Positions 44,199 through 52,828 of a stretch of DNA of 64,000 nucleotides are shown in pieces. Below the pieces are notes generated by a model. The model saw only the letters and a list, made by a program, of their open reading frames with translations, did no database searches and had not been told where the DNA came from. This stretch comes from Dactylosporangium sp040605635 (GTDB lineage Bacteria > Actinomycetota > Actinomycetes > Mycobacteriales > Micromonosporaceae), in contig NZ_JBEXDG010000004.1 in assembly GCF_040605635.1 (NCBI RefSeq), forward strand, positions 62,001 to 126,000. Reading direction: 5' to 3'. Numbering within the stretch: the stretch's first letter is position 1; each line of letters begins with the position of its first letter. Both the position numbers and the translations under genes were made by a program.

Positions 44199-44221
44199 CG
44201 ACGGAAAAATTCTCCGTCGAG
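44199..44221. promoter_or_regulatory. Palindromic element in sigma/lipoprotein divergent region
   Basis: Perfect inverted repeat TCGACGGA-N7-TCCGTCGA, with a second, looser repeat TTTCCC-N12-GGGAAA at 44161-44184. Lies between the divergent ECF gene and the lipoprotein gene. Operator or 5' hairpin; cannot be decided from sequence. Confidence 0.4.
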
Positions 44222-44295
44222 GGGCCGTCATATTGGGCTTGCTCACTATGTCGTACCGCCGTGGCAAGATGTGCATCGTCTCGGGGGAGGGCGAT

Positions 44296-45723
44296 GTGCG
44301 ACGCAGGATCTGGCTCCTGATCGTGGTGGGTCTGCTGGCAGGCTGCGACGGCGGTGGCACACCGTCCGCGGCGAGGTCGCCGGCGCCTCCGCCGCTGGTC
44401 CAGGCGTGGACCCGCACCGACCTGAAGCCCGCGGGCCAGTTCACGGCCGTGGGTGGGGTCGCCGTCGGCTATGTCGCGGAGAACGGGCGGCTCTCCCTGC
44501 TCGCGCTCGACCCGGCGACCGGCAGGACGCTGTGGCAGCGGGCCGCGTCGCCCGGCGAGGTCGTCACCGGCATCCCGGTGATGGTGTCCGTCGTCGGCGA
44601 CAAGGTCGCCTATTTCCGGGCCGACCCGAAGGGCAACCTGTTCGCCGGCCTGGTCGTCGCCGACCCGCGCACCGGCGAGGACCTCGCGGTGACCGCCCCG
44701 GCGCTGTTCGTCTCCCCGCCGCAGGCGTGCTCGAACAAGACCGACGTGTGCACCGTCTCGCGCACGAGCTACAAGGACAAGGCCGTCCCGCACCGCCTGC
44801 GGATGACCGACAAGCAGTATGTGGCGGAGAGCACCGGGGAGCCGGCCGGCTCCCGGACGATCGGCAGCGATGGGCTCACCGACCTCGGCACCCGTGATCC
44901 CGAGACCCTCGCGCTCGTCCGGGACGGGAAGGTGGTCTGGAAGCGGACCCTCGGCGACGCGTTCCCCGCCGGGTTCAGCACCGATCACGGCTGGATCTGG
45001 CGGCTGTATCCGCAGCAGAAGATCCGGGTCGGCTCCGTCTACGGCCCGTCGGCCGGGACCCGCGACACGACGCTCACCCGGGACCTGACGGCAGGATCGG
45101 CGACGGCGGCGCTGTCGGAGACCGACGGCACCGTCCTGTGGCGCGACAGCGGCAGTTCGCTGCAGTGCTCGGGCATCATCGGCCACTCGGTCGACCCGGA
45201 CGACCCCGACGGGCCGGGGCCCGCGGTGCGCTGCCGGTCCAAGGGCACCTCGACGTGGTCGGCCGCGACCAGGACCAGCACCCGCGCGGGGCTCGACGTC
45301 GTCGTCGAAGGGTTCGACCTGATGACCGGCAAGACCACCTGGTCGGTGCCCGTCGGGGCCGCGGACGAGCTGGCCGGCGGCGACCAGCGGCCCGCCCTGG
45401 CCGGTCCGGGCCGCGTGCTGATCAGCGGCGGGACCGGCCCGGTCATCATCGACCTGACCAGCGGCAAGACCGAGAAACCGGCTGCCGGCGCGGCATTCTG
45501 GTGCGGCACCGGGTCGGAGTTCACCTACGACGAGCCGTACTACTTCAACGGCAAGCCGGAGACGAAACGCTCCGGCGGCACTCTCGGCGTCACCTGCGGC
45601 GCCGACGGCAAACCCGCCGACCGCGTGCCGGGCGACGCGTCGACCCGCGCCTTCGGCACCCGCCTCGGCAACGACGTCCTGGTGGCGACGGCCGCCTCGG
45701 TCATCGGCTACCACCAGGGCTGA
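44296..45723 (+). CDS. Lipoprotein with PQQ-type beta-propeller
   Basis: 475 residues. GTG 44296 follows a strong GGGGGAGGG. Lipobox LVVGLLAGCDGG (Cys near 16). Repeated propeller blades such as LALDPATGRTLWQRA, SETDGTVLWRD and FDLMTGKTTWSVPV are PQQ-like repeats used in protein-protein scaffolding on the outer membrane face. Cysteines in PQACSNKTDVCTVS probably form a disulfide. Function unknown. Confidence 0.82.
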   Translation: MRRRIWLLIVVGLLAGCDGGGTPSAARSPAPPPLVQAWTRTDLKPAGQFTAVGGVAVGYVAENGRLSLLALDPATGRTLWQRAASPGEVVTGIPVMVSVVGDKVAYFRADPKGNLFAGLVVADPRTGEDLAVTAPALFVSPPQACSNKTDVCTVSRTSYKDKAVPHRLRMTDKQYVAESTGEPAGSRTIGSDGLTDLGTRDPETLALVRDGKVVWKRTLGDAFPAGFSTDHGWIWRLYPQQKIRVGSVYGPSAGTRDTTLTRDLTAGSATAALSETDGTVLWRDSGSSLQCSGIIGHSVDPDDPDGPGPAVRCRSKGTSTWSAATRTSTRAGLDVVVEGFDLMTGKTTWSVPVGAADELAGGDQRPALAGPGRVLISGGTGPVIIDLTSGKTEKPAAGAAFWCGTGSEFTYDEPYYFNGKPETKRSGGTLGVTCGADGKPADRVPGDASTRAFGTRLGNDVLVATAASVIGYHQG

Positions 45724-45917
45724 CGCTCCGCCCCGACTCGCCGGCCTGCTGCCGGTGCCCGGCCCGCCTGGTTGAGTGCGCGCCGACTCGCAGGGTTGCG
45801 GTAGCGCCGGGCCGCGCACATCGCCAACATCGACAAGTCCCTCGCGGAGGACAGGGCCCGGCGGCGGGCGGCTACGACAACCTCGCCAACGCGTGGGTGT
45901 GGTGTGGCGGCCGTCGG
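45724..45917. other. Intergenic region with possible gene debris
   Basis: About 194 bases between convergent genes. A plus-strand frame reads HIANIDKSLAEDRARRRA, and a shifted frame reads GGYDNLANAWVW. Both are protein-like but disjoined. No terminator hairpin was recognised. Confidence 0.25.
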
Positions 45918-46340
45918 CTACCGGTTCGTGAGCTGCTTGCGGAGCCAGGCTGGGGCCGGGTTGACGTGGGCGCCGGCGCTGGGCAGGACGACGGTCGGGA
46001 CGGTCTCGTTGCCGTTGGCGACCGCACGCACGGCGGCCGCGCCGTCTGGGTCCTGCCAGATGTTGACCCAGGACGCCTGTCCGGCCCGGCCGATCAGGCT
46101 GAGCCGGAGCCGCAGGCAGAACGGGCAGCCGGGGCGCCAGTACACGACAGGCCGGCCCGACGCCTGCGCCACCGTCGCCGGGACGTGTGCCGGGTAGATC
46201 AGCGGCGAATACCCGATTGCCAGCGCGAGCAGTACCGCCGCGACGAGGGCCGCCGCACCGGGCGACCCCTCGCTGCGCAGCACGACGGCCAGCGCCACCG
46301 CGAGCACCGCGAACAGCAGCGACGTCCTCCACACCCGCAT
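45918..46340 (-). CDS. Membrane-anchored mycoredoxin/glutaredoxin-like protein
   Basis: 140 residues. Two N-terminal transmembrane helices (TSLLFAVLAVALAVVL, ALVAAVLLALAIGYSPLIY), then a glutaredoxin fold with the active site WRPGCPFCLRLRLSL and the cis-Pro region NETVPTVVLPSAG. In actinobacteria CPFC/CGYC proteins of this type reduce mycothiol mixed disulfides. The membrane anchor suggests action at the membrane face. ATG 46340. Confidence 0.85.
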   Translation of the reverse strand: MRVWRTSLLFAVLAVALAVVLRSEGSPGAAALVAAVLLALAIGYSPLIYPAHVPATVAQASGRPVVYWRPGCPFCLRLRLSLIGRAGQASWVNIWQDPDGAAAVRAVANGNETVPTVVLPSAGAHVNPAPAWLRKQLTNR

Positions 46341-46442
46341 CACCGTCCCACCGTAGCGGTGCGATGCGAAAAGCGCCGACGGCTGATGTCCGCGGCTACC
46401 CTGAGTGACAGGGTGATCGCGTGGCCGGCCGGCGGCATGCGG

Positions 46443-46709
46443 TCAGCCGGAGGTGATGTTGCCCTGCTCGTCCACGATCTTGTCGCGCCAGTAGCGGTCC
46501 CACTCGTCGTCGATGTACTTGGGGACCTTGCCGGACGGGTAGGGGGCGTAGCCGGCAGGCGGGCCGGTGCCGTCGGGGACGCAGGCGCGGCCGGTGGTGT
46601 TGCCGACGGCCTTCACCGGGTGCTCGCCGGAGCCGCAGATCCGCTCCTTGAACGAGCACCCGGCGGTGAGGAACGCGGTCAGCAGCAGCAGGGTGAGCAG
46701 ACGGGGCAT
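46443..46709 (-). CDS. SCO0607-like small lipoprotein
   Basis: 88 residues. Signal and lipobox LLLLTAFLTAGCSF (Cys 18), then CGSGEHPVKAVGNTTGRACVPDG, PPAGYAPYPSGKVPKYIDDEWDRYW. The pattern of two cysteines, GYxxYPxGKVPxxxDDxWDxYW, matches the small actinomycete lipoprotein family named after SCO0607. Role unknown. Four bases separate it from the TauD stop, so it could be the last gene of the tau-like operon. Confidence 0.8.
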   Translation of the reverse strand: MPRLLTLLLLTAFLTAGCSFKERICGSGEHPVKAVGNTTGRACVPDGTGPPAGYAPYPSGKVPKYIDDEWDRYWRDKIVDEQGNITSG

Positions 46710-46713
46710 CTGC

Positions 46714-47550
46714 TCAGTGTGGGCCCACCGGGGCGTCGCCGCGCAGTGTGATGCGGTGCATGACGCGATGGGCGGTGCCGTAGTCGCGGTTGGCGTAGTG
46801 GGCGGTGCTGCGGTTGTCCCACATGGCGACGTCGCCGGGCCGCCAGCGGTGCCGGACGATGTGCTCGGGTTTCGTCAGGTGCGCGTACAGCAGGTCGAGG
46901 ATGCCGCGGCTCTCCGCCTCGGACACGCCGACGATGTGCGACGTGAAGCCCGGGTTGACGAAGAGGCCGCGCCGGCCGGTCTCGGGGTGGACCCGGACGA
47001 CGGGGTGCTCGACCGGGTCGAGGCGGGTGACGACCTCGCCGTCCCACACGCTGCCCTTGCCGCCGCGGCGCTGCGCCAGGTAGTAGCCGAACTCCCGGTT
47101 GCCGTCGTGCACGGCGGTCAGCTGGTCGGCGAAGTGGCGCACCGGCGCCGACAGCGACTCGTAGGCGAGCTGGCTGTCGGCCCAGTTGGTGTCGCCGCCG
47201 GACGGGGGCAGGGTCACCGCCCGCAGGATCGAGCCGAGCGGCGGGCGCGGCATGAACGTCACGTCGGTGTGCCACACGTCGGCGAAGCCGTTGTCGGCGC
47301 TGTCGAGGGCGTACACCTCGGGGTGCGCCTCGTCGACGCCGCCGACGACCGGGTGGGAGGCGGTGAGTTCGCCGAGGCGCCGGCCGAGCCGCACCTGGCC
47401 GTCGTCGTCGAGCTGCTGCCCGGCGAAGAACAGCACCTTGTGCTCCACCAGCGCGGCCCGCACCTCGGCGAGCTCGTCGTCGGTGGCGCGGTCCAGGTCG
47501 ATGTCGTGCACGTCGGCGCCGAAGCGGGGGCCGAGATGGTCGAGTTTCAT
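46714..47550 (-). CDS. tauD: TauD/TfdA-family 2-oxoglutarate dioxygenase
   Basis: 278 residues. Fe(II) ligands: HTD in VWHTDVTFMPRPP and the distal His in TAHRVMHRITLRGD. The 2-oxoglutarate-binding Arg is in HRVMHRITLRG. TauD releases sulfite from taurine; close relatives act on alkyl sulfates. The adjacent ATPase, binding protein and permease of the taurine/sulfonate type support a sulfur role. ATG overlaps the ATPase stop. Confidence 0.9.
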   Translation of the reverse strand: MKLDHLGPRFGADVHDIDLDRATDDELAEVRAALVEHKVLFFAGQQLDDDGQVRLGRRLGELTASHPVVGGVDEAHPEVYALDSADNGFADVWHTDVTFMPRPPLGSILRAVTLPPSGGDTNWADSQLAYESLSAPVRHFADQLTAVHDGNREFGYYLAQRRGGKGSVWDGEVVTRLDPVEHPVVRVHPETGRRGLFVNPGFTSHIVGVSEAESRGILDLLYAHLTKPEHIVRHRWRPGDVAMWDNRSTAHYANRDYGTAHRVMHRITLRGDAPVGPH

Positions 47551-48329
47551 GCGGCGACCTCCTGCGAGGATCGGACGGCGTGGCCGATGGTGGCGCGCAG
47601 TTCGGCGTACTGCGGCAGCCCGCGCAGCTCGTCAGGTTCGACGCCGGTGCGGGGCAGGTCGATGTCCTGGTCGAGGGCGACGCGGCCGGGGCGGCTGGTG
47701 AGCACGACGACGCGGCTGCCGAGGAACACCGCCTCGTCGACGCTGTGGGTGACGAACACGCAGGTCCGGCCGGTCTCCGCGGTCACCTGCCGGAGGTCCT
47801 CCTGCAGTCGTTCCCTGGTGAGGGCGTCCAGCGCCGCGAAAGGCTCGTCGAGCAGCAGCAGCGGATTCGGTACCGCCAGAGCCCGCGCGATCGCGACGCG
47901 CTGCTGCTGTCCGCCGGAGATCTGCCACACCCGGCGCTCGGCGACGTCGTGCAACCCGACCCGCTCCAGCAGCTGCGGCACCCGGGCGGCGCGCTCCTTC
48001 GGCGGTACACCCGCATATCGCAATGCGAGCTCGACGTTGCCGCCGACGGTCTTCCACGGCAGCAGCCGCGGCTGCTGGAAGACCAGGCCGGCACCGCGAC
48101 CCGGCTCGGGGATCCGGCCGCCGGTGCGCACGGTGCCGGTCGTGGGCCGCTCGAAGCCGGCGATCAGCCGCAGCAGTGTGCTCTTGCCGCAGCCGGACGC
48201 GCCGACCAGCACCAGGAAGGCGCCGGCCGGCACGTGCAGCGAGACAGGACCGACCGCGGTGACGGCACCGTAGCGGTGCTCGACGCCGTCGATCGCAACG
48301 GCCTGGTCGGCGCTAGGACTGGAGGACAC
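47547..48329 (-). CDS. tauB: Sulfonate/taurine ABC transporter ATPase
   Basis: 260 residues. Walker A GASGCGKSTLLRLIAGF, signature ISGGQQQRVAIARAL, Walker B LLLLDEPFAALD, D-loop and VFVTHSVDEAVFLGSRVVVL, matching the SsuB/TauB/NitD group. Start GTG 48329 overlaps the binding-protein gene by 17 bases. Drives the permease encoded at 49363. Confidence 0.92.
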   Translation of the reverse strand: MSSSPSADQAVAIDGVEHRYGAVTAVGPVSLHVPAGAFLVLVGASGCGKSTLLRLIAGFERPTTGTVRTGGRIPEPGRGAGLVFQQPRLLPWKTVGGNVELALRYAGVPPKERAARVPQLLERVGLHDVAERRVWQISGGQQQRVAIARALAVPNPLLLLDEPFAALDALTRERLQEDLRQVTAETGRTCVFVTHSVDEAVFLGSRVVVLTSRPGRVALDQDIDLPRTGVEPDELRGLPQYAELRATIGHAVRSSQEVAA

Positions 48330-49344
48330 CCGGGAGACCCTTGGTGTAGATGGCCTTCTCGACGGTGGCGAGGTCCGGCACCGCGTCGATCTTCTTCTGT
48401 GCCTTGAGGAACTCGGCGGCGGCGAGGAGGTTCTTCGCGAGGTCGCCGACCTTGTCGGGGGTGCCGAGCCAGGTGCTGCTGGCGATGTCGGCCGGCTTGA
48501 GGAAGACGCCCTGGCTGAGCTGGTGCTTGGCGTCCTCGGCGCTGAGGTTGAGCTCCCTGCCGACGGCGGCGGCCGCGGCGGCAGGGTCGTTGGCGATGAT
48601 GTCCAGGGCCTTCGCCTCGGCCTTGCGCCACGCGTCGACGGCGTCGGGGTGGGCGGTGGCGAACGCGGTCGACACGACGCCGAGGTCGAGCGTCGGCTTG
48701 CCGGCGGTGGCCAGCTCGCGGCTGGAGACGAGGACCTTGCCGGTCTTCTTCAGCTCGTCCAGCGACGGCAGCCAGGTGTAGGCGGCGTCGAGGTCGCCGC
48801 GGGTCCACGCGGCCTGGATGTCCTGCGGCTCCAGGTCGACGATGGTCAGGTCGGACTCCTTGACGCCGGCCTGGTCCAGCGCGGCGAGGAGGCTGTAGTG
48901 CGCGGTGGACGCGAACGGCGTGCCGACCTTCTTGCCCTTCAGGTCCGCGATGCTGTTCACGTTGGATCCGTTGCGGGCGACGAGAGCCTCGTTGTCGCCG
49001 GCGACGTCGAGGACGAACGCGACCTGGTAGGGGATGTTCAGCGGGGCGGACAGGCCGCGCGCGACGGGGCTGGAGCCGATCGCGGCGATGTCGACGCTCT
49101 TGGCGACGAACGCGGTGTTGATGCTCGCGCCCGAGTCGAACTTCGTCCATGTGATCTTGTAGTCGGGCAGCGCCTTCTCGAGCAGCCCCTGGTTCTTGAC
49201 GATGAGGTCGCCGCTGGGGAACGCCTGGTACGCGATCCGGATGGTCTTCTGCTCGGAGCTGCTGTTGCCGCTGGCGGCGCCGTCGCCGCAGGCCGCCAGG
49301 GACAGGGCCACGGCGGACAGGGCGAGCAGGCTTCTGATTCTCAC
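48313..49344 (-). CDS. tauA: Sulfonate/taurine-binding lipoprotein
   Basis: 343 residues. Lipobox ALSLAACGDG, then the SsuA/TauA/NMT1-like fold: IRIAYQAFPSGDLIVKNQGLLEKALPDYKITWTKFDSGASINTAFVAKSVDIAAIGSSP and ADLKGKKVGTPFASTAHYSLLAALDQAGVKESD. Captures the sulfonate outside the membrane. Second gene of the operon, 18 bases after the permease. Confidence 0.9.
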   Translation of the reverse strand: MRIRSLLALSAVALSLAACGDGAASGNSSSEQKTIRIAYQAFPSGDLIVKNQGLLEKALPDYKITWTKFDSGASINTAFVAKSVDIAAIGSSPVARGLSAPLNIPYQVAFVLDVAGDNEALVARNGSNVNSIADLKGKKVGTPFASTAHYSLLAALDQAGVKESDLTIVDLEPQDIQAAWTRGDLDAAYTWLPSLDELKKTGKVLVSSRELATAGKPTLDLGVVSTAFATAHPDAVDAWRKAEAKALDIIANDPAAAAAAVGRELNLSAEDAKHQLSQGVFLKPADIASSTWLGTPDKVGDLAKNLLAAAEFLKAQKKIDAVPDLATVEKAIYTKGLPGVLQS

Positions 49345-49362
49345 GGGGTTCCTATCGGGTTC

Positions 49363-50151
49363 TCAGGCGCGTCCGCGCCAGGGGATGAGGCGGGTCTCGG
49401 CCTGACGCAGCACCGCGTCGATGGCCAGTCCGGACAGTCCGATGGCGAAGAGGCCGAGCACGACGACGTCGGTCTGCGAGTACCGCTGGGCGTCGCGGAC
49501 CATGCCGCCGATGCCGGGCACGCCGTTGATGGTCTCGGCGGCCACGACGGAGGAGTACGCGATGCCGACCGCGAGCCGGATGCCGGTGAAGATCTCGGGC
49601 AGCGCGTTGGGCAGCACCACGTCGCGGGTGACCTGCCAGCGGTTCGCGCCCAGCGCTCGCGTCGCCTCGACCAGCGCGGTGGGCGCGTTGTGCACGGCGG
49701 CGGCGGTCGCCACGGCGACGGGCGGCAGGGCGGCGATCGACAGCAGCCACAGCTTGGGCGTCTCGTCGATGCCGAACCAGATGATGAAGAGGCTGAAGTA
49801 CGCCAGGGGCGGCAGCGCCCGCACGAACGTGACGACGGGCTCGGTGACGACCCGGATCCAGCCGACGGTGCCCATGACGACCCCGACGACGAGGCCCGCG
49901 GCCACACCGATCGCCGAGCCGATCAGGATCCGGCGCAGGCTCACGCCGAGATGCTCGATCAGCAGGTGACCGCTGTAGCCGCGGGTGCCGTCGTGGACGG
50001 TCGAGGTCTGGATGAGTCGGTGCCACACGGCGGCCGGGGAGGGGATGAACGTCGGGTTGTCCATGACCGTGGCGGTGACCTGCCACAGCACGCCGAGCAC
50101 GGCGACCGCGACGATCCGCAGCCCGATCCGGCGGCCCCACTCGGCGTTCAC
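49363..50151 (-). CDS. tauC: Sulfonate/taurine ABC transporter permease
   Basis: 262 residues, about six helices. EAA motif EATRALGANRWQVTRDVVLPNALPEIFTGIRLAVGIAYSSVVAAE is diagnostic of SsuC/TauC permeases. GTG start at 50151. First gene of a four- or five-gene minus-strand operon, preceded by a palindrome at 50171-50192. Confidence 0.92.
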   Translation of the reverse strand: MNAEWGRRIGLRIVAVAVLGVLWQVTATVMDNPTFIPSPAAVWHRLIQTSTVHDGTRGYSGHLLIEHLGVSLRRILIGSAIGVAAGLVVGVVMGTVGWIRVVTEPVVTFVRALPPLAYFSLFIIWFGIDETPKLWLLSIAALPPVAVATAAAVHNAPTALVEATRALGANRWQVTRDVVLPNALPEIFTGIRLAVGIAYSSVVAAETINGVPGIGGMVRDAQRYSQTDVVVLGLFAIGLSGLAIDAVLRQAETRLIPWRGRA

Positions 50152-50170
50152 GGCGCTCCCTACTTCGATC

Positions 50171-50192
50171 CGATAGGCTGCAATTCCTATCG
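50171..50192. promoter_or_regulatory. Candidate operator of the tau-like operon
   Basis: Perfect inverted repeat CGATAGG-N8-CCTATCG, 20 bases upstream of the permease start, in an AT-rich patch with GTAAAAGTAGAG beside it. A good candidate for a sulfur-starvation regulator site. No regulator gene is adjacent. Symmetry is seen; function inferred. Confidence 0.55.
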
Positions 50193-50220
50193 TAAAAGTA
50201 GAGTTAACGCAAGCCGCCGC

Positions 50221-51384
50221 CTACAGACCGAGCAGCGCCGCCGCGATGATGCGCTGGGAGCGGACCGGCTGCTCGGAGCCGCCCATGTGCAGGGTGTTGA
50301 CGGAGAAGACCAGCCGCGAGGACAGGTCCCTGGTCGCCGCCATCCCGTTGTTGTAGCCGGGCCGGTCACCGCTCTTGCCCCACAGCGTCAGCGGGCCGAC
50401 CGGGAGCTTCGTCAGCCCGGCGCTGTACACCGCGTCCCGGTCGTCGCCGGGGTCGTCGTTGCCGTCGAACAGCTTGACCCCGGCCGGCACGGTGAACATC
50501 TCCTCCAGCTGCGGCTGCGGCACCAGCCGCCCGCTGAACAGGGCCACCATGAATCGGTCCAGGTCCGGCGCGGTCGAGATGACCGACGCCGCCGACCACT
50601 GCAGCGACATGTCGGCGCGGGTCACGTCGACCCAGCCCGCCGCGGTCGCCTCGTAGCCGTGCGCGTGCGGGCCGCGCACCTCGACGTCCCGGCCGGGCGC
50701 CGTGGTGCCGCGCAGGCCGAGCCGGTCGACGATGCGCCGCTGGATCTGCGACTCCCACGTACGCCCGGTGACCTTCTCGATGAGCAGCCCGGCGACGATG
50801 TAGTCGACGTTGCCGTACCGCTGCTTCGTGCCGGGCGTGAACGCGAGGGGCTTCGCGGTGTCGATCTGGCTGCCCTTCGCCCACCGGTCGTAGCGGTGCG
50901 CCAGGAACCAGTCGGTCTGCTTGTTGGGGACCTCGACATGGTTGATGCCGCTGGTGTACGTGAGCACCTGCCGCACCGTGACCGGGGCCGTCCCGACCGG
51001 CAGGAGCCCCGGCAGGTAGTGCTGGACGGTCTGGTCCAGGTCGAGCCGGTGCTCCGCGGCGAGCTGCAGGGCGACGACGGCTGTGAACGTCTTCGTCATG
51101 CTCCCGATCCGGAACCGCCCGTCGATCGGCACCGTCCGTCCACTGTGGACGTCGGCGATGCCCGCGGTGCCCTGCCGGCAGCCTTGTGCGTCGTGGAGCA
51201 GCAGGAGCGCCCCGGACGCCTCCGCGTCGGGCAGCCCGTCGACGGCCCCGTGCAGCGGCGTCCCGGCGGCCACAGCCGCGCACCGTTCCCGGCGCGGCTC
51301 CCCGGCGTTCGCGGCCGTGGCCGGCGTCAGAGCCGGCCCGGCGACGATCGCGGCCGCGATCAGTGCGGCACTGAGTGCGCGCAA
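50221..51384 (-). CDS. Secreted serine hydrolase, beta-lactamase/D-Ala-D-Ala carboxypeptidase fold
   Basis: About 387 residues. Signal peptide RALSAALIAAAIVAGPALTPATA. Class C-like motifs: SxxK in IGSMTKTFTAV, YxN in QRYGNVDYIVAG, and a C-terminal WGKSGDRPGYNNG (KSG in place of KTG/HTG). Likely a peptidase or esterase of the serine beta-lactamase superfamily acting outside the cell. A TTG at 51384 has ideal spacing from GGAGG; a GTG three codons upstream overlaps that ribosome site and is less likely. Confidence 0.88.
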   Translation of the reverse strand: MRALSAALIAAAIVAGPALTPATAANAGEPRRERCAAVAAGTPLHGAVDGLPDAEASGALLLLHDAQGCRQGTAGIADVHSGRTVPIDGRFRIGSMTKTFTAVVALQLAAEHRLDLDQTVQHYLPGLLPVGTAPVTVRQVLTYTSGINHVEVPNKQTDWFLAHRYDRWAKGSQIDTAKPLAFTPGTKQRYGNVDYIVAGLLIEKVTGRTWESQIQRRIVDRLGLRGTTAPGRDVEVRGPHAHGYEATAAGWVDVTRADMSLQWSAASVISTAPDLDRFMVALFSGRLVPQPQLEEMFTVPAGVKLFDGNDDPGDDRDAVYSAGLTKLPVGPLTLWGKSGDRPGYNNGMAATRDLSSRLVFSVNTLHMGGSEQPVRSQRIIAAALLGL

Positions 51385-51461
51385 AGCGGTCACCTCCAAC
51401 GATAGGTGGAAATCTGTCCCTTCCACCCTGTCGCCGGTCGTGCCGCACGGGCATCCGGGGT

Positions 51462-52292
51462 TTACCTCCGCGGGTCCCCGAGAACCGCCCCCGAGAACCC
51501 CTCGGGGTCCTCCACCCACGGCAGATGGCTCGCCCCTCGCAGGATCACCCTGCGCACGTCGGGCAGCGCCGCCGCCAGGGAGTCGACGGCCCACCGCGGC
51601 CGCAGGTCCTCGCTGCCGTCGACGATGAGCACCGGCACCCGCAGCTCCCGGCACCGCGCGGCCAGGTCGGTCTCCCTGAGCCGCCGCGCGATCTGCGCGT
51701 TGATGGTAGCGCTGCACTCCACGTTGATGTCGAACCACGGAGTGGCCATCGCCTCGGCGCGCTCGGCGGCCCGCTCCCGGTCGGGAAACTCCGCGGTCCA
51801 CTGCCTGACCACCGACGCCCGGTCCCAGCCGCCCGCCGGGCTCCCGGCCCGTTCCCGGAAGGCCGGCTTCCAGGTGTCCTCGTCGTCGATGCCGGTCCCC
51901 GCGACGTACACCAGCCGCCGGACACGATCCGGGTGCCGCAGGGCGTATTCGAGCGCGAGGTGCGCACCCCACGAGTGCCCGACCAGCGTGACCCGCCCGC
52001 CGGCGTGCTCATCGACGACCGCGTCGAGATCCTCGACGCTCCGGTCCAAGGTGTACGGCCCGCGCCGCTCCGACCGCCCGCACCCGCGCTGGTCCCACCG
52101 GACGGTCCGGTACCGCCCCCCGAACATCGTTGCGAGGTCGCCGGCCATGTCCCACAACCCCGGCCCGCCGTGCACGAACACCAGCGCCGGCCCGTCTCCA
52201 CCGACCTCCGTCCACAGCCGGCACCCGTCCCCGGTCAGCACAGCGCCCCCTCCACGGTCCGCTCGACCGCCAGGGCCGGCGAGCCGGCTCAT
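51462..52292 (-). CDS. Alpha/beta hydrolase, proline iminopeptidase-like
   Basis: 276 residues. Oxyanion loop VFVHGGPGLWD and RWDQRGCGRSERRGPYT are typical of prolyl aminopeptidases; nucleophile elbow GHSWGAHLALEYAL (Ser); Asp in VLIVDGSEDLRPRW; His in ILRGASHLPWVEDPEGF. ATG 52292 sits in an ATGA overlap with the flavoprotein gene. Could act on N-terminal Pro peptides or other small esters/amides. Confidence 0.88.
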   Translation of the reverse strand: MSRLAGPGGRADRGGGAVLTGDGCRLWTEVGGDGPALVFVHGGPGLWDMAGDLATMFGGRYRTVRWDQRGCGRSERRGPYTLDRSVEDLDAVVDEHAGGRVTLVGHSWGAHLALEYALRHPDRVRRLVYVAGTGIDDEDTWKPAFRERAGSPAGGWDRASVVRQWTAEFPDRERAAERAEAMATPWFDINVECSATINAQIARRLRETDLAARCRELRVPVLIVDGSEDLRPRWAVDSLAAALPDVRRVILRGASHLPWVEDPEGFSGAVLGDPRR

Positions 52293-52819
52293 CGGGGCAG
52301 CTCGCGCAGTGCCGCGGTGGCGGCGGGCCAGGGGAACGGCGGCGCCGGCGTGGTCGGGTCGCTGTCGAGGGGCGGGACCGAGGCCGGGTCGAAGAGGACG
52401 ATGACGCCCCATTCGCGCAGCGTGCGGACACCGGCCACGAAGGCCGGGTGGCGGGACAGGCCGATGTTGGGGGTGGGGACGACGATGACCGGGCGGCGCA
52501 GGCCGATGCCCTCGTTGAGCAGGCCCAGGGCGAGGGTGTCGCTGATGCCGGCGGCGAGCTTGTTGACCGTGTTGAAGGTGGCGGGGGCGACCACGAACGC
52601 GTCGGCGGGCGGCAGGACGTCGGGTTCGTCGGGTCGCTTGTACTGCGAGCGCACCGGAAAACCGGTCTGGGCGCGCAGGGTGGGCTCGTCGAGGAACTTC
52701 AGGCCGTCGGGGGTCGCGACGACGCAGACCGTCCACCCGTCGGCCTGGGCGGTGGCGACGAACGCGGGGAGGTCGGCGGCGGGGCGTCCGCCGCAGGCTA
52801 CGACGTACAACACCGGCAT
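52289..52819 (-). CDS. Flavoprotein of the Dfp/UbiX-like (HFCD) family
   Basis: 176 residues. MPVLYVVACGGRPAADLPAFVATAQADGWTVCVVATPDGLKFLD, then ADAFVVAPATFNTVNKLAAGISDTLAL, the core pattern of phosphopantothenoylcysteine-decarboxylase-type flavoproteins. It lacks the usual substrate-recognition clamp, so the substrate is unknown. ATG 52819 chosen over a TTG two codons upstream. Translationally coupled to the hydrolase. Confidence 0.85.
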   Translation of the reverse strand: MPVLYVVACGGRPAADLPAFVATAQADGWTVCVVATPDGLKFLDEPTLRAQTGFPVRSQYKRPDEPDVLPPADAFVVAPATFNTVNKLAAGISDTLALGLLNEGIGLRRPVIVVPTPNIGLSRHPAFVAGVRTLREWGVIVLFDPASVPPLDSDPTTPAPPFPWPAATAALRELPR

Positions 52820-52828
52820 CCGCAAACC

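Noticed and set aside
48523..51405. 960-codon plus-strand open frame
   Set aside because: Antisense to the tau-like operon and serine hydrolase. Val/Gly/Asp-rich with no domain.
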